A stretch of 64,000 nt of DNA, taken from the NCBI GenBank assembly GCA_038120095.1, contig JAYOKZ010000011.1, forward strand, positions 1 to 64,000. Reading direction: 5' to 3'. The notes beneath the pieces were generated by a model, which worked only from the letters and a program-made list of their open reading frames with translations, searched no databases and was not told the DNA's origin. Made by a program: the position numbers and the translations under genes. Position 1 is the first letter of the stretch; each line of letters begins with the position of its first letter. Below are positions 26,813-35,709 of this stretch, in pieces. Source of the DNA: UBA2589 sp038120095. Its GTDB lineage: Bacteria > Gemmatimonadota > Gemmatimonadetes > Longimicrobiales > Gaopeijiaceae.

Positions 26813-27718
26813 TCAGCCGAAGGCCAGTCCCGCCCCCATCAGTACGCCGTAGACCACCACGACCCGCGCTGTGGCACCGAGCGCCGGAATCAGCTCGGCC
26901 GGATGCCGGTACCGAAACGCGGTACGCACCGGGCCCACCCCCAGCGGGATGGCGAACAGCGACAGGAGCGATGCGCTCGGCCACGAAAACAACCGCCATC
27001 CGAGTACCGGCACACAGGCACCGACAGCGAAGAGAAGCACCAATTCAATCCGAGTACCCGCCACCCCGAGCCGAACGGCGAGCGTACGCTTTCCCGCTCG
27101 GAGGTCGGTGTCGACATCGCGCAGATTGTTCACCACCAGGATCGCGGTGCTCAAGGCGCCAAGGCCCGTACCCGCGAGCAAGGCATCGGGGGGCCAGCTG
27201 AGCGCCTGAACGAAGTAGGTACCCCCGACCGCGATCAGACCGAAGAAGAGGAAAACGAAGACGTCTCCAAGCCCATGGTACGCAAGGGGAAACGGTCCAC
27301 CCGTATAGGCGACGGCACACACGACGGACGCGAGCCCGATGGCGATGATCGGCCATCCGGCGACCGCGACGAGGTACAGACCCACGAGCATCGCTGCACC
27401 CAGCACGATGAACATCACCCGCTTCACGGTGGCAGGCTCGATCAGCCCCGCGTGTGTCACCCGCGTCGGGCCAACACGGTCGTCATTGTCGCCGCCCCGA
27501 ACGAAGTCGTAGTAGTCGTTCGCGAGGTTCGTGCCGATCTGAATCAGGATCGCACCGACCAGCGCCGCAACGGCCGGGAGGAGAACGAAGACTCCATCGT
27601 GAGCAGCGAGTCCCGCACCTGTCACAACGGGCGCCACGGCTGCGGTCAGCGTGCGGGGACGGGCAGCCAGGACCCACGCCCGGGCCCGCCCGACGGAGAG
27701 GGTCGTGTCCGTACTCAC
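26813..27718 (-). CDS. menA: 1,4-Dihydroxy-2-naphthoate polyprenyltransferase
   Basis: About 301 residues from the GTG at 27718, four bases after the cyclophilin stop; longer frames upstream would overlap that gene. It is a UbiA-family membrane protein with about eight or nine helices. The first Asp-rich motif reads NDYYDFVRGGDNDDR and the second NNLRDVDTDLRAGK, both typical of MenA, which prenylates DHNA on the inner membrane. It is followed by menE at a distance of four bases. Confidence 0.93.
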   Translation of the reverse strand: MSTDTTLSVGRARAWVLAARPRTLTAAVAPVVTGAGLAAHDGVFVLLPAVAALVGAILIQIGTNLANDYYDFVRGGDNDDRVGPTRVTHAGLIEPATVKRVMFIVLGAAMLVGLYLVAVAGWPIIAIGLASVVCAVAYTGGPFPLAYHGLGDVFVFLFFGLIAVGGTYFVQALSWPPDALLAGTGLGALSTAILVVNNLRDVDTDLRAGKRTLAVRLGVAGTRIELVLLFAVGACVPVLGWRLFSWPSASLLSLFAIPLGVGPVRTAFRYRHPAELIPALGATARVVVVYGVLMGAGLAFG

Positions 27719-27722
27719 CCGA

Positions 27723-28388
27723 TCAGCGCCAGCTGCCCCGTATGCGAGTCTCGATAATCGAGTCGAGCTGGGGGTACTCCCGACGCAGATAGTCATTCCC
27801 CTGGAGCCGGATCGAGTCCTGGCTCGGGGTACGGTCCGCGTACGCGCCGTAGAAGCCGGCCGGGACCTCCGCCCCCTCGGTAATCTCTCCGATTGGGGGA
27901 TAACCCGTAACGCCACCCGAGGAGAGGGCGTCCAGGCGCTGATTGTCGGTGAGATTGATATAGAGCTGAAAGCTGCGCGTTCTCGGACCTGCGCGGGCAA
28001 AGCTCACGGTGCCCCGCAGGTTACTCCCCACGACCGGCTCATCATCGAGCGGATTGGCACGCCATGCAGAGTCGCGAGCAGGATCGCCCGAGTAGCCCCA
28101 CTGGGCGACGAAGCCATCGACCATCCGATAGACCCTCGCGCCGGCGTAGAAATTGTTGTCCATGAGGTGCCAGATGCGATCGACGGCCTTGGGCGACCAG
28201 TAGCGACGCATCTTGACGGTCATCGTGCCTTCACTGGTCTCGATGTCCACGAGGAAGGAGTCGGGAGCCTGCACCGCAAAATCCTCGGCCGTCGGGCGGT
28301 ACAGGGCCGCATTCGGTCCTGTGCACGCAACCACGCCCAGCATGCCCAGGGCAGGCAGCACGAGCCGCGGCAGGATACGGCTCGTCAC
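27723..28388 (-). CDS. Cyclophilin-type peptidyl-prolyl isomerase lipoprotein
   Basis: About 221 residues from the GTG at 28388 (GGGAG seven bases upstream), which places a lipoprotein signal right at the N-terminus (LPALGMLGVVACTG). The domain is cyclophilin-like: VDIETSEGTMTVKM, AVDRIWHLMDNNFYAGARVYRM, and a GTVSFAR-type strand followed by FQLYINLTDN. Such proteins help fold exported proteins. Its place between menD and menA is unusual because no menaquinone enzyme is known to need it. The frame extends upstream to 28556 but without a signal. Confidence 0.85.
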   Translation of the reverse strand: MTSRILPRLVLPALGMLGVVACTGPNAALYRPTAEDFAVQAPDSFLVDIETSEGTMTVKMRRYWSPKAVDRIWHLMDNNFYAGARVYRMVDGFVAQWGYSGDPARDSAWRANPLDDEPVVGSNLRGTVSFARAGPRTRSFQLYINLTDNQRLDALSSGGVTGYPPIGEITEGAEVPAGFYGAYADRTPSQDSIRLQGNDYLRREYPQLDSIIETRIRGSWR

Positions 28389-28533
28389 CGGATGGCTCCC
28401 TGCAGCGATACTGCGGGACAGGGTGGGATCGGCGAAGCGACCCGATCGAATGATTTCATCGTTTGCTGCGCGGTGGTGGTCGTGCGCGGAGAAGCTACCG
28501 GGACACCGATTCCCGCGTGAGAGGCGAAGTTCC

Positions 28534-30303
28534 TCACCCCAGCACCGCCCGAACACGCTCGATCACGGCGTTACGCGCAGTTGCACGGCGGAGGTGACCA
28601 TCTTCCCTGACCGATCGAACGTGAAGGAGCGTCGTCTTCCCGGCGCGGACGGCCTCTCGGACAGCCCCCTCGACCCCGCTCATGGGCACGTCGTGCACCT
28701 CGATGCCGTATGCCCTCCCGACCTGGGAAAGGTACAGCCCGTGGGGTGTCGTGAAATAGGTCGTAAAGTCCGGGTCGTACCCGGCGATGGGCAGCATCCC
28801 GAAGATCGCACCACCGTCATTGTCGACGAGGACAATCACGAGGGGCGCGTCACGCTCCCGGCTCCACAACAGAGACGTCTGATCGTGGAACAACGCGACG
28901 TCACCAATCACGAGGACCGTCGGTCCCTCCCGCTGGGATGCCACCCCGAACGCAGTTGATGCAACCCCGTCGATCCCGCTCGCCCCCCGGCTGGACAGGA
29001 CCGAGACTGGGACCTCACCGGGGGGAGCGAACGCGTCGAGATCACGGATCGGCATCGAGGACGAGATCATGAGCGACGCACCGGCCGGGAGCGCCGCGAC
29101 CACCGAGGCGGCAACCCCGCACTCGCCCAGGTCCTCGGCGCTCAGCGCCGCAAGAGCCTCCCGGGCGGCCGCATCAGCCCGTGCCCACTCCTCGAGGATC
29201 GCCAGCCGGCCCCTGTCCTGCGACGGCATGCATTCGGCCGCGAGGCGGTCCAGCGTGTCCGCGGCGTCAGCGACGATGTAGGAGGACGCGGTCCCTCCGT
29301 GGTCCTTCCAGCGAGGCCCGTCGTCGATCACGATCTGGGTCGCGGACGTCGCCTGAAACAACCAGCGCTGAAGGGCGGCAGAGGTGGGAGACGCTCCAAT
29401 CCGGACGACGAGATCGGGTACAAGCCGCTCACGAACGGACTCATCTCGCAGGAAGAGGTCGTACGCCGTGACCGCATTGACTCCGTCGTCGAAGCCGAAG
29501 CGGGCCCCGCTCAGCGGATCACCGAGCAAGGGAAACCCTGTCGCGCTTGCGAAGCGGCGTACGGCCGGCCCGAGTCGATCCGCGTCTTCGCTGGGGCCGG
29601 CGACAACGACGCCCGAACGGCCTCGAAGCTGTTTGATCAAGTCCGAAACAACGGCATCCGACGCGCGGGGTCGCGCGGAGTCGATCTCGACAAGAGGTGC
29701 ATCACCGTCGCGACCCCCGAACGCGATGCGGTCGACCGTGACGAGCTCCGAGGGAAGATTCGTCGGCTCCAGAGGCTTGTCGAACGGAATGTTGAGGTGA
29801 ACGGGTCCGGCACGATGGCCGCATGCGGCCGCCCACGCCCTCGCCGCCAGACCTCGGAGGTGGCGAAGGGCGCGCGGATCCATCGACGGCTCGGCCAGCT
29901 CGAAGAATGCCCTCGGATAACGCCCGAACATGTGAACCTGATCGATCGCCTGGTTGGCATCCGCGCCCCGCAGACGAGGCGGCCGGTCTGCCGACAGGAT
30001 CAGGAGTGGAACGCCGGACTGACTCGCCTCGATCACCGCAGGGTAAAGGTTGGCGACAGCCGTCCCCGAGGTCGTAACCACGGCAGCCGCGCGGCCGGTC
30101 GCCTTCCCCACCCCCAAGGCGAAAAAAGCGCACGAGCGCTCGTCGAGGTGGACGCGAACCCGCAGACGCGGATCGGCCGCACACGCCATGACCAGAGGCG
30201 TGGACCGGGATCCCGGCGCAACCACAACCTCTCGCAGGCCCGCGCGTGCCAGTTCATCTATCAGGCCACGCGCCCACGCCGTGTTCGCAGCGGATCCCGT
30301 CAT
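28534..30303 (-). CDS. menD: SEPHCHC synthase
   Basis: About 589 residues from the ATG at 30303, which overlaps the menF stop by four bases. A thiamine-diphosphate enzyme: N-terminal VVVAPGSRSTPLVMA and AAVVTTSGTAVANLYPAVIE are classic MenD segments, and the C-terminal ThDP/metal motif runs from GDVALFHD to DNDGGAIFGML. MenD joins isochorismate and 2-oxoglutarate to make SEPHCHC, the second step of menaquinone synthesis. It is followed after 145 bases by the cyclophilin and then menA and menE. The open frame reaches 30621, but that part is out of phase with menF coding and has no MenD similarity. Confidence 0.95.
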   Translation of the reverse strand: MTGSAANTAWARGLIDELARAGLREVVVAPGSRSTPLVMACAADPRLRVRVHLDERSCAFFALGVGKATGRAAAVVTTSGTAVANLYPAVIEASQSGVPLLILSADRPPRLRGADANQAIDQVHMFGRYPRAFFELAEPSMDPRALRHLRGLAARAWAAACGHRAGPVHLNIPFDKPLEPTNLPSELVTVDRIAFGGRDGDAPLVEIDSARPRASDAVVSDLIKQLRGRSGVVVAGPSEDADRLGPAVRRFASATGFPLLGDPLSGARFGFDDGVNAVTAYDLFLRDESVRERLVPDLVVRIGASPTSAALQRWLFQATSATQIVIDDGPRWKDHGGTASSYIVADAADTLDRLAAECMPSQDRGRLAILEEWARADAAAREALAALSAEDLGECGVAASVVAALPAGASLMISSSMPIRDLDAFAPPGEVPVSVLSSRGASGIDGVASTAFGVASQREGPTVLVIGDVALFHDQTSLLWSRERDAPLVIVLVDNDGGAIFGMLPIAGYDPDFTTYFTTPHGLYLSQVGRAYGIEVHDVPMSGVEGAVREAVRAGKTTLLHVRSVREDGHLRRATARNAVIERVRAVLG

Positions 30304-31760
30304 CCGTCCGAAGCCGCCATTTCGGTGTTCGGATCGACATGCATGGCGAGGTCGGCACCTGCACCCCGCAGGGCGTCCAGCATCGGCTCGAACTTGATCC
30401 CGGTCTCCTCCCACTCGAGGGCAGGAACCGAACCCTCGACAATGCCCGCACCCGCAAAAAGCCTCCATCCTCTGCCCACGGATACCCCCGTGCGCAGGGC
30501 GGGCGCGAACACCCCGTTGCCCTCGGCGTCGAACCAGCCGACCGGGCCGGCGTACCACCCCCGCTCGAAGGGCTCCTCGCGCTCGAGGAACGTGGTGGCG
30601 GCATCTCGGGGAAGACCACAAACCGCGGCCGTAGGGTGAAGGAGCCGCACCAGATCGAGCACCCCCACACCCGAAGGGACCGACGCTCGAATTTCGGTCT
30701 CGAGGTGCTGGATACGGGCCAGCGTCAATACGTGCGGCTGGGGGTCGGAACGGATCTGGAGAGCCACTGTTTCGAGACGCGCAATCATGTCATCGAGCGC
30801 GATCCGCTGCTCCGCCCGGTCCTTGTCCGACGCGAGCAGGCGCGCAGCGAGTTCGGCCTGCTCTCGGGGAGAGTCCCCCCGTCGAATCGAACCCGCCACG
30901 GCGGTAGCATGAAACACGCCGTCCCGAAGTGTCGCGACCGTCTCCGGAGCCGCCCCGACGATGGCCGACCCCGAGGCCGGCTCGAAGAGGAACACGTGAC
31001 TGCCGCGGTTCACATCCCACAGCTGGGCTACGACGTCCACCGGATCGAGTCGACGGTCCAGTTCGACGTCCATCGTTCGGGCCAGCACCGCCTTCGAAAT
31101 GGTCCCTGAGCGTATCGATGCCAGCGACGCGTCTACGGCTCCCTCCCATGCCGGGCGCTCGGTCGCGGTCGCACGACCTGCGACCGGGTTCACCTGAGAC
31201 GAGAAATCGGCACGCGATGCAAGTTCTGCACGCAGAGCTTCCGCCCTCGTTCGCAGGTGCTGGAAGACGTCATCACCCGCCTTCGGATCGACCAGAGCCC
31301 GCATCCGAAGCCACGCGTCACCCGACCCATCCCCCTCGAGTTCGACAGCGGGCAGATGAAACACACCCGTCGGGAAATTGGCCCAGACGCCTCGCGCTTC
31401 GTGGTCGGGCCGAAACGAGAATCCACCGAAGAACCGCACGCGAGGCGCTCGAGCCATACCGCTGGGAAGCAGAGCCCGCGTCGCCACACCCTTCGCCGCC
31501 TCGGCGATCGTCGCGAATCGGTCCACATCGCTCGCCCCCTCCGCTGTCAGTGCCACCGAGACTCCGCTGTGCGCCAACCAGCGATCACCCCGTGCCCAGA
31601 AGCCGCGTGGGTCCCCGGCAGCATGGCGCAGGAACGGACCCGGACGCAGATCCGGTGCCGGCACCGTGACGGTCACCAACCGCCGAGGGGAATCCAGTTC
31701 GGCCACGTTGGCTCTCAGGGACGTTGTGGACGGCTCGGTGCGGTCGAACCCTCTCGCCAC
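30300..31760 (-). CDS. menF: Isochorismate synthase
   Basis: About 486 residues. The C-terminal chorismate-binding domain shows SKAVLARTMDVEL, VFLFEPASGSAIVGAAPETVA, TAVAGSIRRG, LHPTAAVCGLPRDAA and GWYAGPVGWFDAEGNG. These are the isochorismate synthase hallmarks, and the N-terminal half has the usual divergent GGFSF segment. It turns chorismate into isochorismate, the first step of the pathway. It starts with GTG at 31760 and no strong ribosome binding site is visible, so the true start may be a little downstream. It overlaps menD by four bases. Confidence 0.94.
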   Translation of the reverse strand: MARGFDRTEPSTTSLRANVAELDSPRRLVTVTVPAPDLRPGPFLRHAAGDPRGFWARGDRWLAHSGVSVALTAEGASDVDRFATIAEAAKGVATRALLPSGMARAPRVRFFGGFSFRPDHEARGVWANFPTGVFHLPAVELEGDGSGDAWLRMRALVDPKAGDDVFQHLRTRAEALRAELASRADFSSQVNPVAGRATATERPAWEGAVDASLASIRSGTISKAVLARTMDVELDRRLDPVDVVAQLWDVNRGSHVFLFEPASGSAIVGAAPETVATLRDGVFHATAVAGSIRRGDSPREQAELAARLLASDKDRAEQRIALDDMIARLETVALQIRSDPQPHVLTLARIQHLETEIRASVPSGVGVLDLVRLLHPTAAVCGLPRDAATTFLEREEPFERGWYAGPVGWFDAEGNGVFAPALRTGVSVGRGWRLFAGAGIVEGSVPALEWEETGIKFEPMLDALRGAGADLAMHVDPNTEMAASDG

Positions 31761-31832
31761 GGCAGGGTTCCGGGCAGCAAGAACGACGCGTTCACGATCC
31801 CCCGCCGGGTCAGCGCGTTAGACACGAACAGG

Positions 31833-32312
31833 TCAGGAGACGGGGACAGGGAGGGACTGGACCGAAAAGCCCTGCTCTTCGTCGGCGATATACTCCTCGT
31901 AATCGATGTAGACGTCGAGTGGCACACCTGTCTCGGGGTCGTACGTCACCTCGACCCGATGGGCGTCCCGTTCGTAGGCCTCGGCGAGAAGGTCGAACAG
32001 TCCTTCGACCGATGGAAACCACGACCCGGGCTCGTCGGGACCCGTGTCCGTGCCATCTACGAAGGTTCGAGCCGTGACCACACCATCCTCGACGCGCACC
32101 CGAACCGGGCCGAGAAACGACGGCGGGCAGAAGCAGCTTCGCGCCACAACATATTCGTACGACGTCATCGACAGGTTTTCCCAACGGGCGCGGCTCTCCT
32201 CGAGCTCGTCGTTGCCCGCTCCCACGAGTCCGAAGGGGTCGCACCCCAGGGAACCGGCGGTGACGCCAACGAGCAGCATCGTTCGGCGCAGATGGCTTGC
32301 GATCCCACTCAT
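31833..32312 (-). CDS. DUF6174-like lipoprotein
   Basis: A 159-residue exported protein with a lipoprotein-type start (MLLVGVTAGSLGC). The body has the pattern of DUF6174: WENLSMTSYEYVVARSCFC, a valine-rich strand pair (VRVRVEDGVVTA), then VEVTYDPETGVPLDVYIDY and an acidic turn (EYIADEEQGFSV). The family is small and has no known function. It lies 72 bases upstream of menF on the same strand and may share its promoter, which would be in 32313-32507. Confidence 0.75.
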   Translation of the reverse strand: MSGIASHLRRTMLLVGVTAGSLGCDPFGLVGAGNDELEESRARWENLSMTSYEYVVARSCFCPPSFLGPVRVRVEDGVVTARTFVDGTDTGPDEPGSWFPSVEGLFDLLAEAYERDAHRVEVTYDPETGVPLDVYIDYEEYIADEEQGFSVQSLPVPVS

Positions 32313-32507
32313 GGCTCACTCCGAGTCATGCACGTACACGAAAGAACGACGAGCCGGCGGAGGATGATGATGTAACATCCCTCCGTCACCGGACGACCTT
32401 CTGAGTGGAAGATCGGCTTTCGAGACGGCGGGGTCTATCCCGCACGCGAACGACGCACATAGTTTGCGGCTTGCCACTCCCGAGGCTCACCGGAGCAAGA
32501 AAAGCTG

Positions 32508-33572
32508 ATGCGCTACGACGTCATGCGCCCGACCGTTCCTGCCCCTCACGAGCCGTGCCGCTACGGCAACGAGTCCCGGCCGACCATCATCCGTGCCTCG
32601 TACGAGCGGCGCCAGCGTCGCGAGCGCGCGTTCGTGGTATCGGTGCTCCTCCTGCTCGTCGGTGCCTGCGGCGGCACCGTCGAAGACGCTCCAGCTGCCG
32701 CGGGTGCAGAGTCCGAGGCGTTCGTTCCACCACGCGATTCCGACATCCTGATCGCAGATCTCTCGACGAGCGCCTCAGGGCTCCCGACGATCGGAGCCCC
32801 GGTCAACATCACTCAACGCCCCGACTACGACAATCAGCCGCATTTCACGCCGGACGGGTCCGGATTGTGGTATACGGCGAACGACGCGCAGAGTGGGCAA
32901 TCCGACATCTGGCGCTACGACTTCGCATCCGGACGAGTCACACGGATTACCCAGAGCGCACCCGAAAGTGAGTACTCGGCCACCCCCCTGCCCGATGGTT
33001 CCGGCATCTCGACCATTCGCGTGGAAGCCGATTCGACACAGCGGTTGTGGAGATTCAGCCCGGACGGGCTGAACGCCTCCGTGATCCTGCCGGATGTCGC
33101 ACCCGTCGGTTATCACGCGTGGGTGGACGAGTCGACGCTCGTCATGTTCGTCCTCGGGAGCCCCCCGACCCTCCAGGTAGGCGACGTGCGGACAGGACGA
33201 GCGCGAACCGTGACCCGGGATATCGGTCGCTCGATTCAGAAGATTCCAGGGACCTTCGACATCTCATACGTGCAGCGGGAAGGGAGCGACGCGACCACGA
33301 TCATGCGTCTGCCGGGAGACGGTGGAGATCCGGAGCCGATTGCGGAGGGCGTCTCCGGGGGTGACTTCCACACGTGGACGCCGGACCGCGTTCTCCTGAT
33401 GGCCGAGGGCCCCCGCGTCTTTGCACGGCCCTTCGATGCCAGTGCCGAGTGGACGGAGATCGCAGACTTCTCCGATCTGCATATCAATCTTTCGCGCCTC
33501 GCCGTAAGCCCTGACGGATCGCAGATTGCGTTGGTGGCCGAGCTCGACGTGCTCGACCTCCCGTCGAACTGA
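32508..33572 (+). CDS. TolB-like beta-propeller lipoprotein
   Basis: A 354-residue protein. A hydrophobic stretch ends in a lipobox (LLLLVGACGG) after about 40 mostly polar, arginine-rich residues, so the real start may be further in, though no better ATG is present. The rest is built of PD40/WD40-like units: NQPHFTPDGSGLWYTAND, ESEYSATPLPDGSG, LAVSPDGSQIALV. These propellers bind partners or ligands in the periplasm. It leads three plus-strand genes for exported propeller proteins. Confidence 0.78.
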   Translation: MRYDVMRPTVPAPHEPCRYGNESRPTIIRASYERRQRRERAFVVSVLLLLVGACGGTVEDAPAAAGAESEAFVPPRDSDILIADLSTSASGLPTIGAPVNITQRPDYDNQPHFTPDGSGLWYTANDAQSGQSDIWRYDFASGRVTRITQSAPESEYSATPLPDGSGISTIRVEADSTQRLWRFSPDGLNASVILPDVAPVGYHAWVDESTLVMFVLGSPPTLQVGDVRTGRARTVTRDIGRSIQKIPGTFDISYVQREGSDATTIMRLPGDGGDPEPIAEGVSGGDFHTWTPDRVLLMAEGPRVFARPFDASAEWTEIADFSDLHINLSRLAVSPDGSQIALVAELDVLDLPSN

Positions 33573-33647
33573 TCCCTCGCGCTTCAGCCCCTGCACCACC
33601 TCGAAGCAGGCCCTCCACCAACGTACCTCCCCGCGCCCAGGATCATC

Positions 33648-35705
33648 ATGACGCGTCTCCTCTCTCTGGCACCCATGCTGATCCTCGGCATCTTCGCGGG
33701 TCCGGGATCCTCACCGGTCACCGCGCAGAGTGAGACCTCCGTATCCCGTCTCGTGCCCAGTACGGACCGTATCGTCGTGGCGCTTGGTGAACGGGTGCCT
33801 TTCTCCGTCTCTGCGGTGGACATGAATGGCACCGTGGTCGATGTGCCGGTTCGCATCGTCGGACCGCGCAACTCACTGCGGGTCGGAGAGGGCTTCGTCG
33901 AAGGGCTGGCTCAAGGTGAATTCGACGTCATCGCCACTCTGGTCGTCCCGGCTCAGTCGGACGCCACGCCTCTGTCCGTCAGGGTCCCTGTCATTGTCGA
34001 ATGGCCACGCGTGGGCGCTCTGGAATTCACGGGACGATACGAGGTTCTCTACGACGGAACGACGATTTCACACGATGTCCGTGCCCTTCACGCGGACGGA
34101 TCCACCCGACCGGACCCCGCGGTCACATGGCGGTCCTCAGATCCTTCCATCGCCACGGTCGACGGATTCGGGAACGTGACCGGAGTCGGGCAGGGACGAG
34201 TCACGATCTCTGCCTCCTTCGAGGGCGTCACCGCCTCGCTGTCATACGATGTCGATCCACTTCCGCAGATCTCCGTCGATCTCGAAGGCGGCCCGGCCGA
34301 AGCACGAACGGGAGATGTGATCCGCTTCGAGGCGGTTGTTCGGGACGGCACCGGCACGATCCGCAACGACATTCCGCTCATCTGGTCGCACGGGTACACG
34401 GCCACGAGCGGAATGCTGGGCGTGGCGGCGACCGGTCAGATCAACCAGCAGGGTGGCTTCGTGGCGGACGTCGCGGGCATTCACACGATCACGGTGACCG
34501 CGGGTACGGTCAGTGCCCGGCATTCGTTCCTCGCGAGACCACGAGATGTGGTCCAGGAACTCGAAATCGTCGGCCACGGTCCCGAAGACGGATACCGGAC
34601 TACAGACCTGTGGGCGTTCGAAGGGTTGGACGGCAGGGACTACGTCATCACCGGCTCGAAGGTCTCTGGCGGATACGCCTTCTTCTACGACGTGACGAAC
34701 CCGTCGGCGCCGGTCAAGTATGACTCGATTCAGGTGAACGCACGGACGGTCAACGACGTGAAAGCCTCCCCCGACGGCCGGTATGCGGTGCTGTCGCGCG
34801 AAGGAGCCACCGATCGACGAAACGGACTCGTGATCGTCGATCTTGCCGACCCTCGCAGACCGTCGGTGGCGACCGTCTTCGACGAGGGGATCACGGGCGG
34901 GGTCCACAACATGTTCGCCGACGACGACTACCTGTACGCGCTGTCGGACGGGGACAAGTACGTGATCATCGACATGTCGGACATCTACGCCCCCCGTTAC
35001 ATATCCGAGTACAACCATCCCGACAGCCGTATCCACGACGTCTGGGTCGCCAACGGACTGGCATTTTCGTCAGAGTGGGGAACGGGCGTCGTGGTGGTCG
35101 ACGTGGGGAACGGGCGGTGGGGTGGATCTCCCGAGAACCCGGTCTTCGTGACCCAGTATCCGACCCCCTCCGGTGCGACACACGCAGCCTTCCCGTACTA
35201 CTCGGAGTCTACGGGCAAGACGTACCTCTTCCTCGGTGACGAGATCATGAACCGGCGTGGTCTGGCGTGGGCCGGTTACCCACGTGCGATGGGGTCCTAC
35301 GCCGACCAGTACGATCCGGAGACCGGCGTGGGTGGCATCCCGCTCGTCACGCGTGGTTACATCCAGATCATCGACTTCACCGATCCGGATCGTCCGGAGA
35401 TGGTCGCCCGCTACGAAGTCCCGGAGTTCGGAACCCACAACATGTGGGTCGAGGATGACATCCTTTATCAGGCGTACTACGAGGGGGGCGTTCGCATGGT
35501 GGACGTGAGCGGCGAACTCATGGGCAACCTGTACACACAGGGTAGGGAGATCGCCGTTTTCAAGTCGGCCTCACCTGCCGGATACACCCCGAACGCGACC
35601 ATGGTATGGGGTGTCCAGCCCTTCAAGGGCCACGTCTTCTTTTCCGACACCAATTCCGGTCTATGGGCGGTAAAGATGCTCCCTGCAGGGCGACCTGTTT
35701 CCTAG
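33648..35705 (+). CDS. Secreted protein with Ig-like (Big_2) and LVIVD repeat domains
   Basis: A 685-residue protein with a signal peptide (LSLAPMLILGIFAGPGSSPVTA). An Ig-like region of the Big_2 type follows (around 130-205: VTWRSSDPSIATVDGFG, VTGVGQGRVTISA). From about residue 300 the protein consists of LVIVD-type propeller units: GLVIVDLADPRRPSV, YVIIDMSDIYAPRYISEYN, IQIIDFTDPDRPEMVARY and VRMVDVSGELMGN. LVIVD proteins are surface or periplasmic and poorly understood. It is followed after four bases by the S9 peptidase, which also has a propeller. Confidence 0.85.
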   Translation: MTRLLSLAPMLILGIFAGPGSSPVTAQSETSVSRLVPSTDRIVVALGERVPFSVSAVDMNGTVVDVPVRIVGPRNSLRVGEGFVEGLAQGEFDVIATLVVPAQSDATPLSVRVPVIVEWPRVGALEFTGRYEVLYDGTTISHDVRALHADGSTRPDPAVTWRSSDPSIATVDGFGNVTGVGQGRVTISASFEGVTASLSYDVDPLPQISVDLEGGPAEARTGDVIRFEAVVRDGTGTIRNDIPLIWSHGYTATSGMLGVAATGQINQQGGFVADVAGIHTITVTAGTVSARHSFLARPRDVVQELEIVGHGPEDGYRTTDLWAFEGLDGRDYVITGSKVSGGYAFFYDVTNPSAPVKYDSIQVNARTVNDVKASPDGRYAVLSREGATDRRNGLVIVDLADPRRPSVATVFDEGITGGVHNMFADDDYLYALSDGDKYVIIDMSDIYAPRYISEYNHPDSRIHDVWVANGLAFSSEWGTGVVVVDVGNGRWGGSPENPVFVTQYPTPSGATHAAFPYYSESTGKTYLFLGDEIMNRRGLAWAGYPRAMGSYADQYDPETGVGGIPLVTRGYIQIIDFTDPDRPEMVARYEVPEFGTHNMWVEDDILYQAYYEGGVRMVDVSGELMGNLYTQGREIAVFKSASPAGYTPNATMVWGVQPFKGHVFFSDTNSGLWAVKMLPAGRPVS

Positions 35706-35709
35706 CGTC

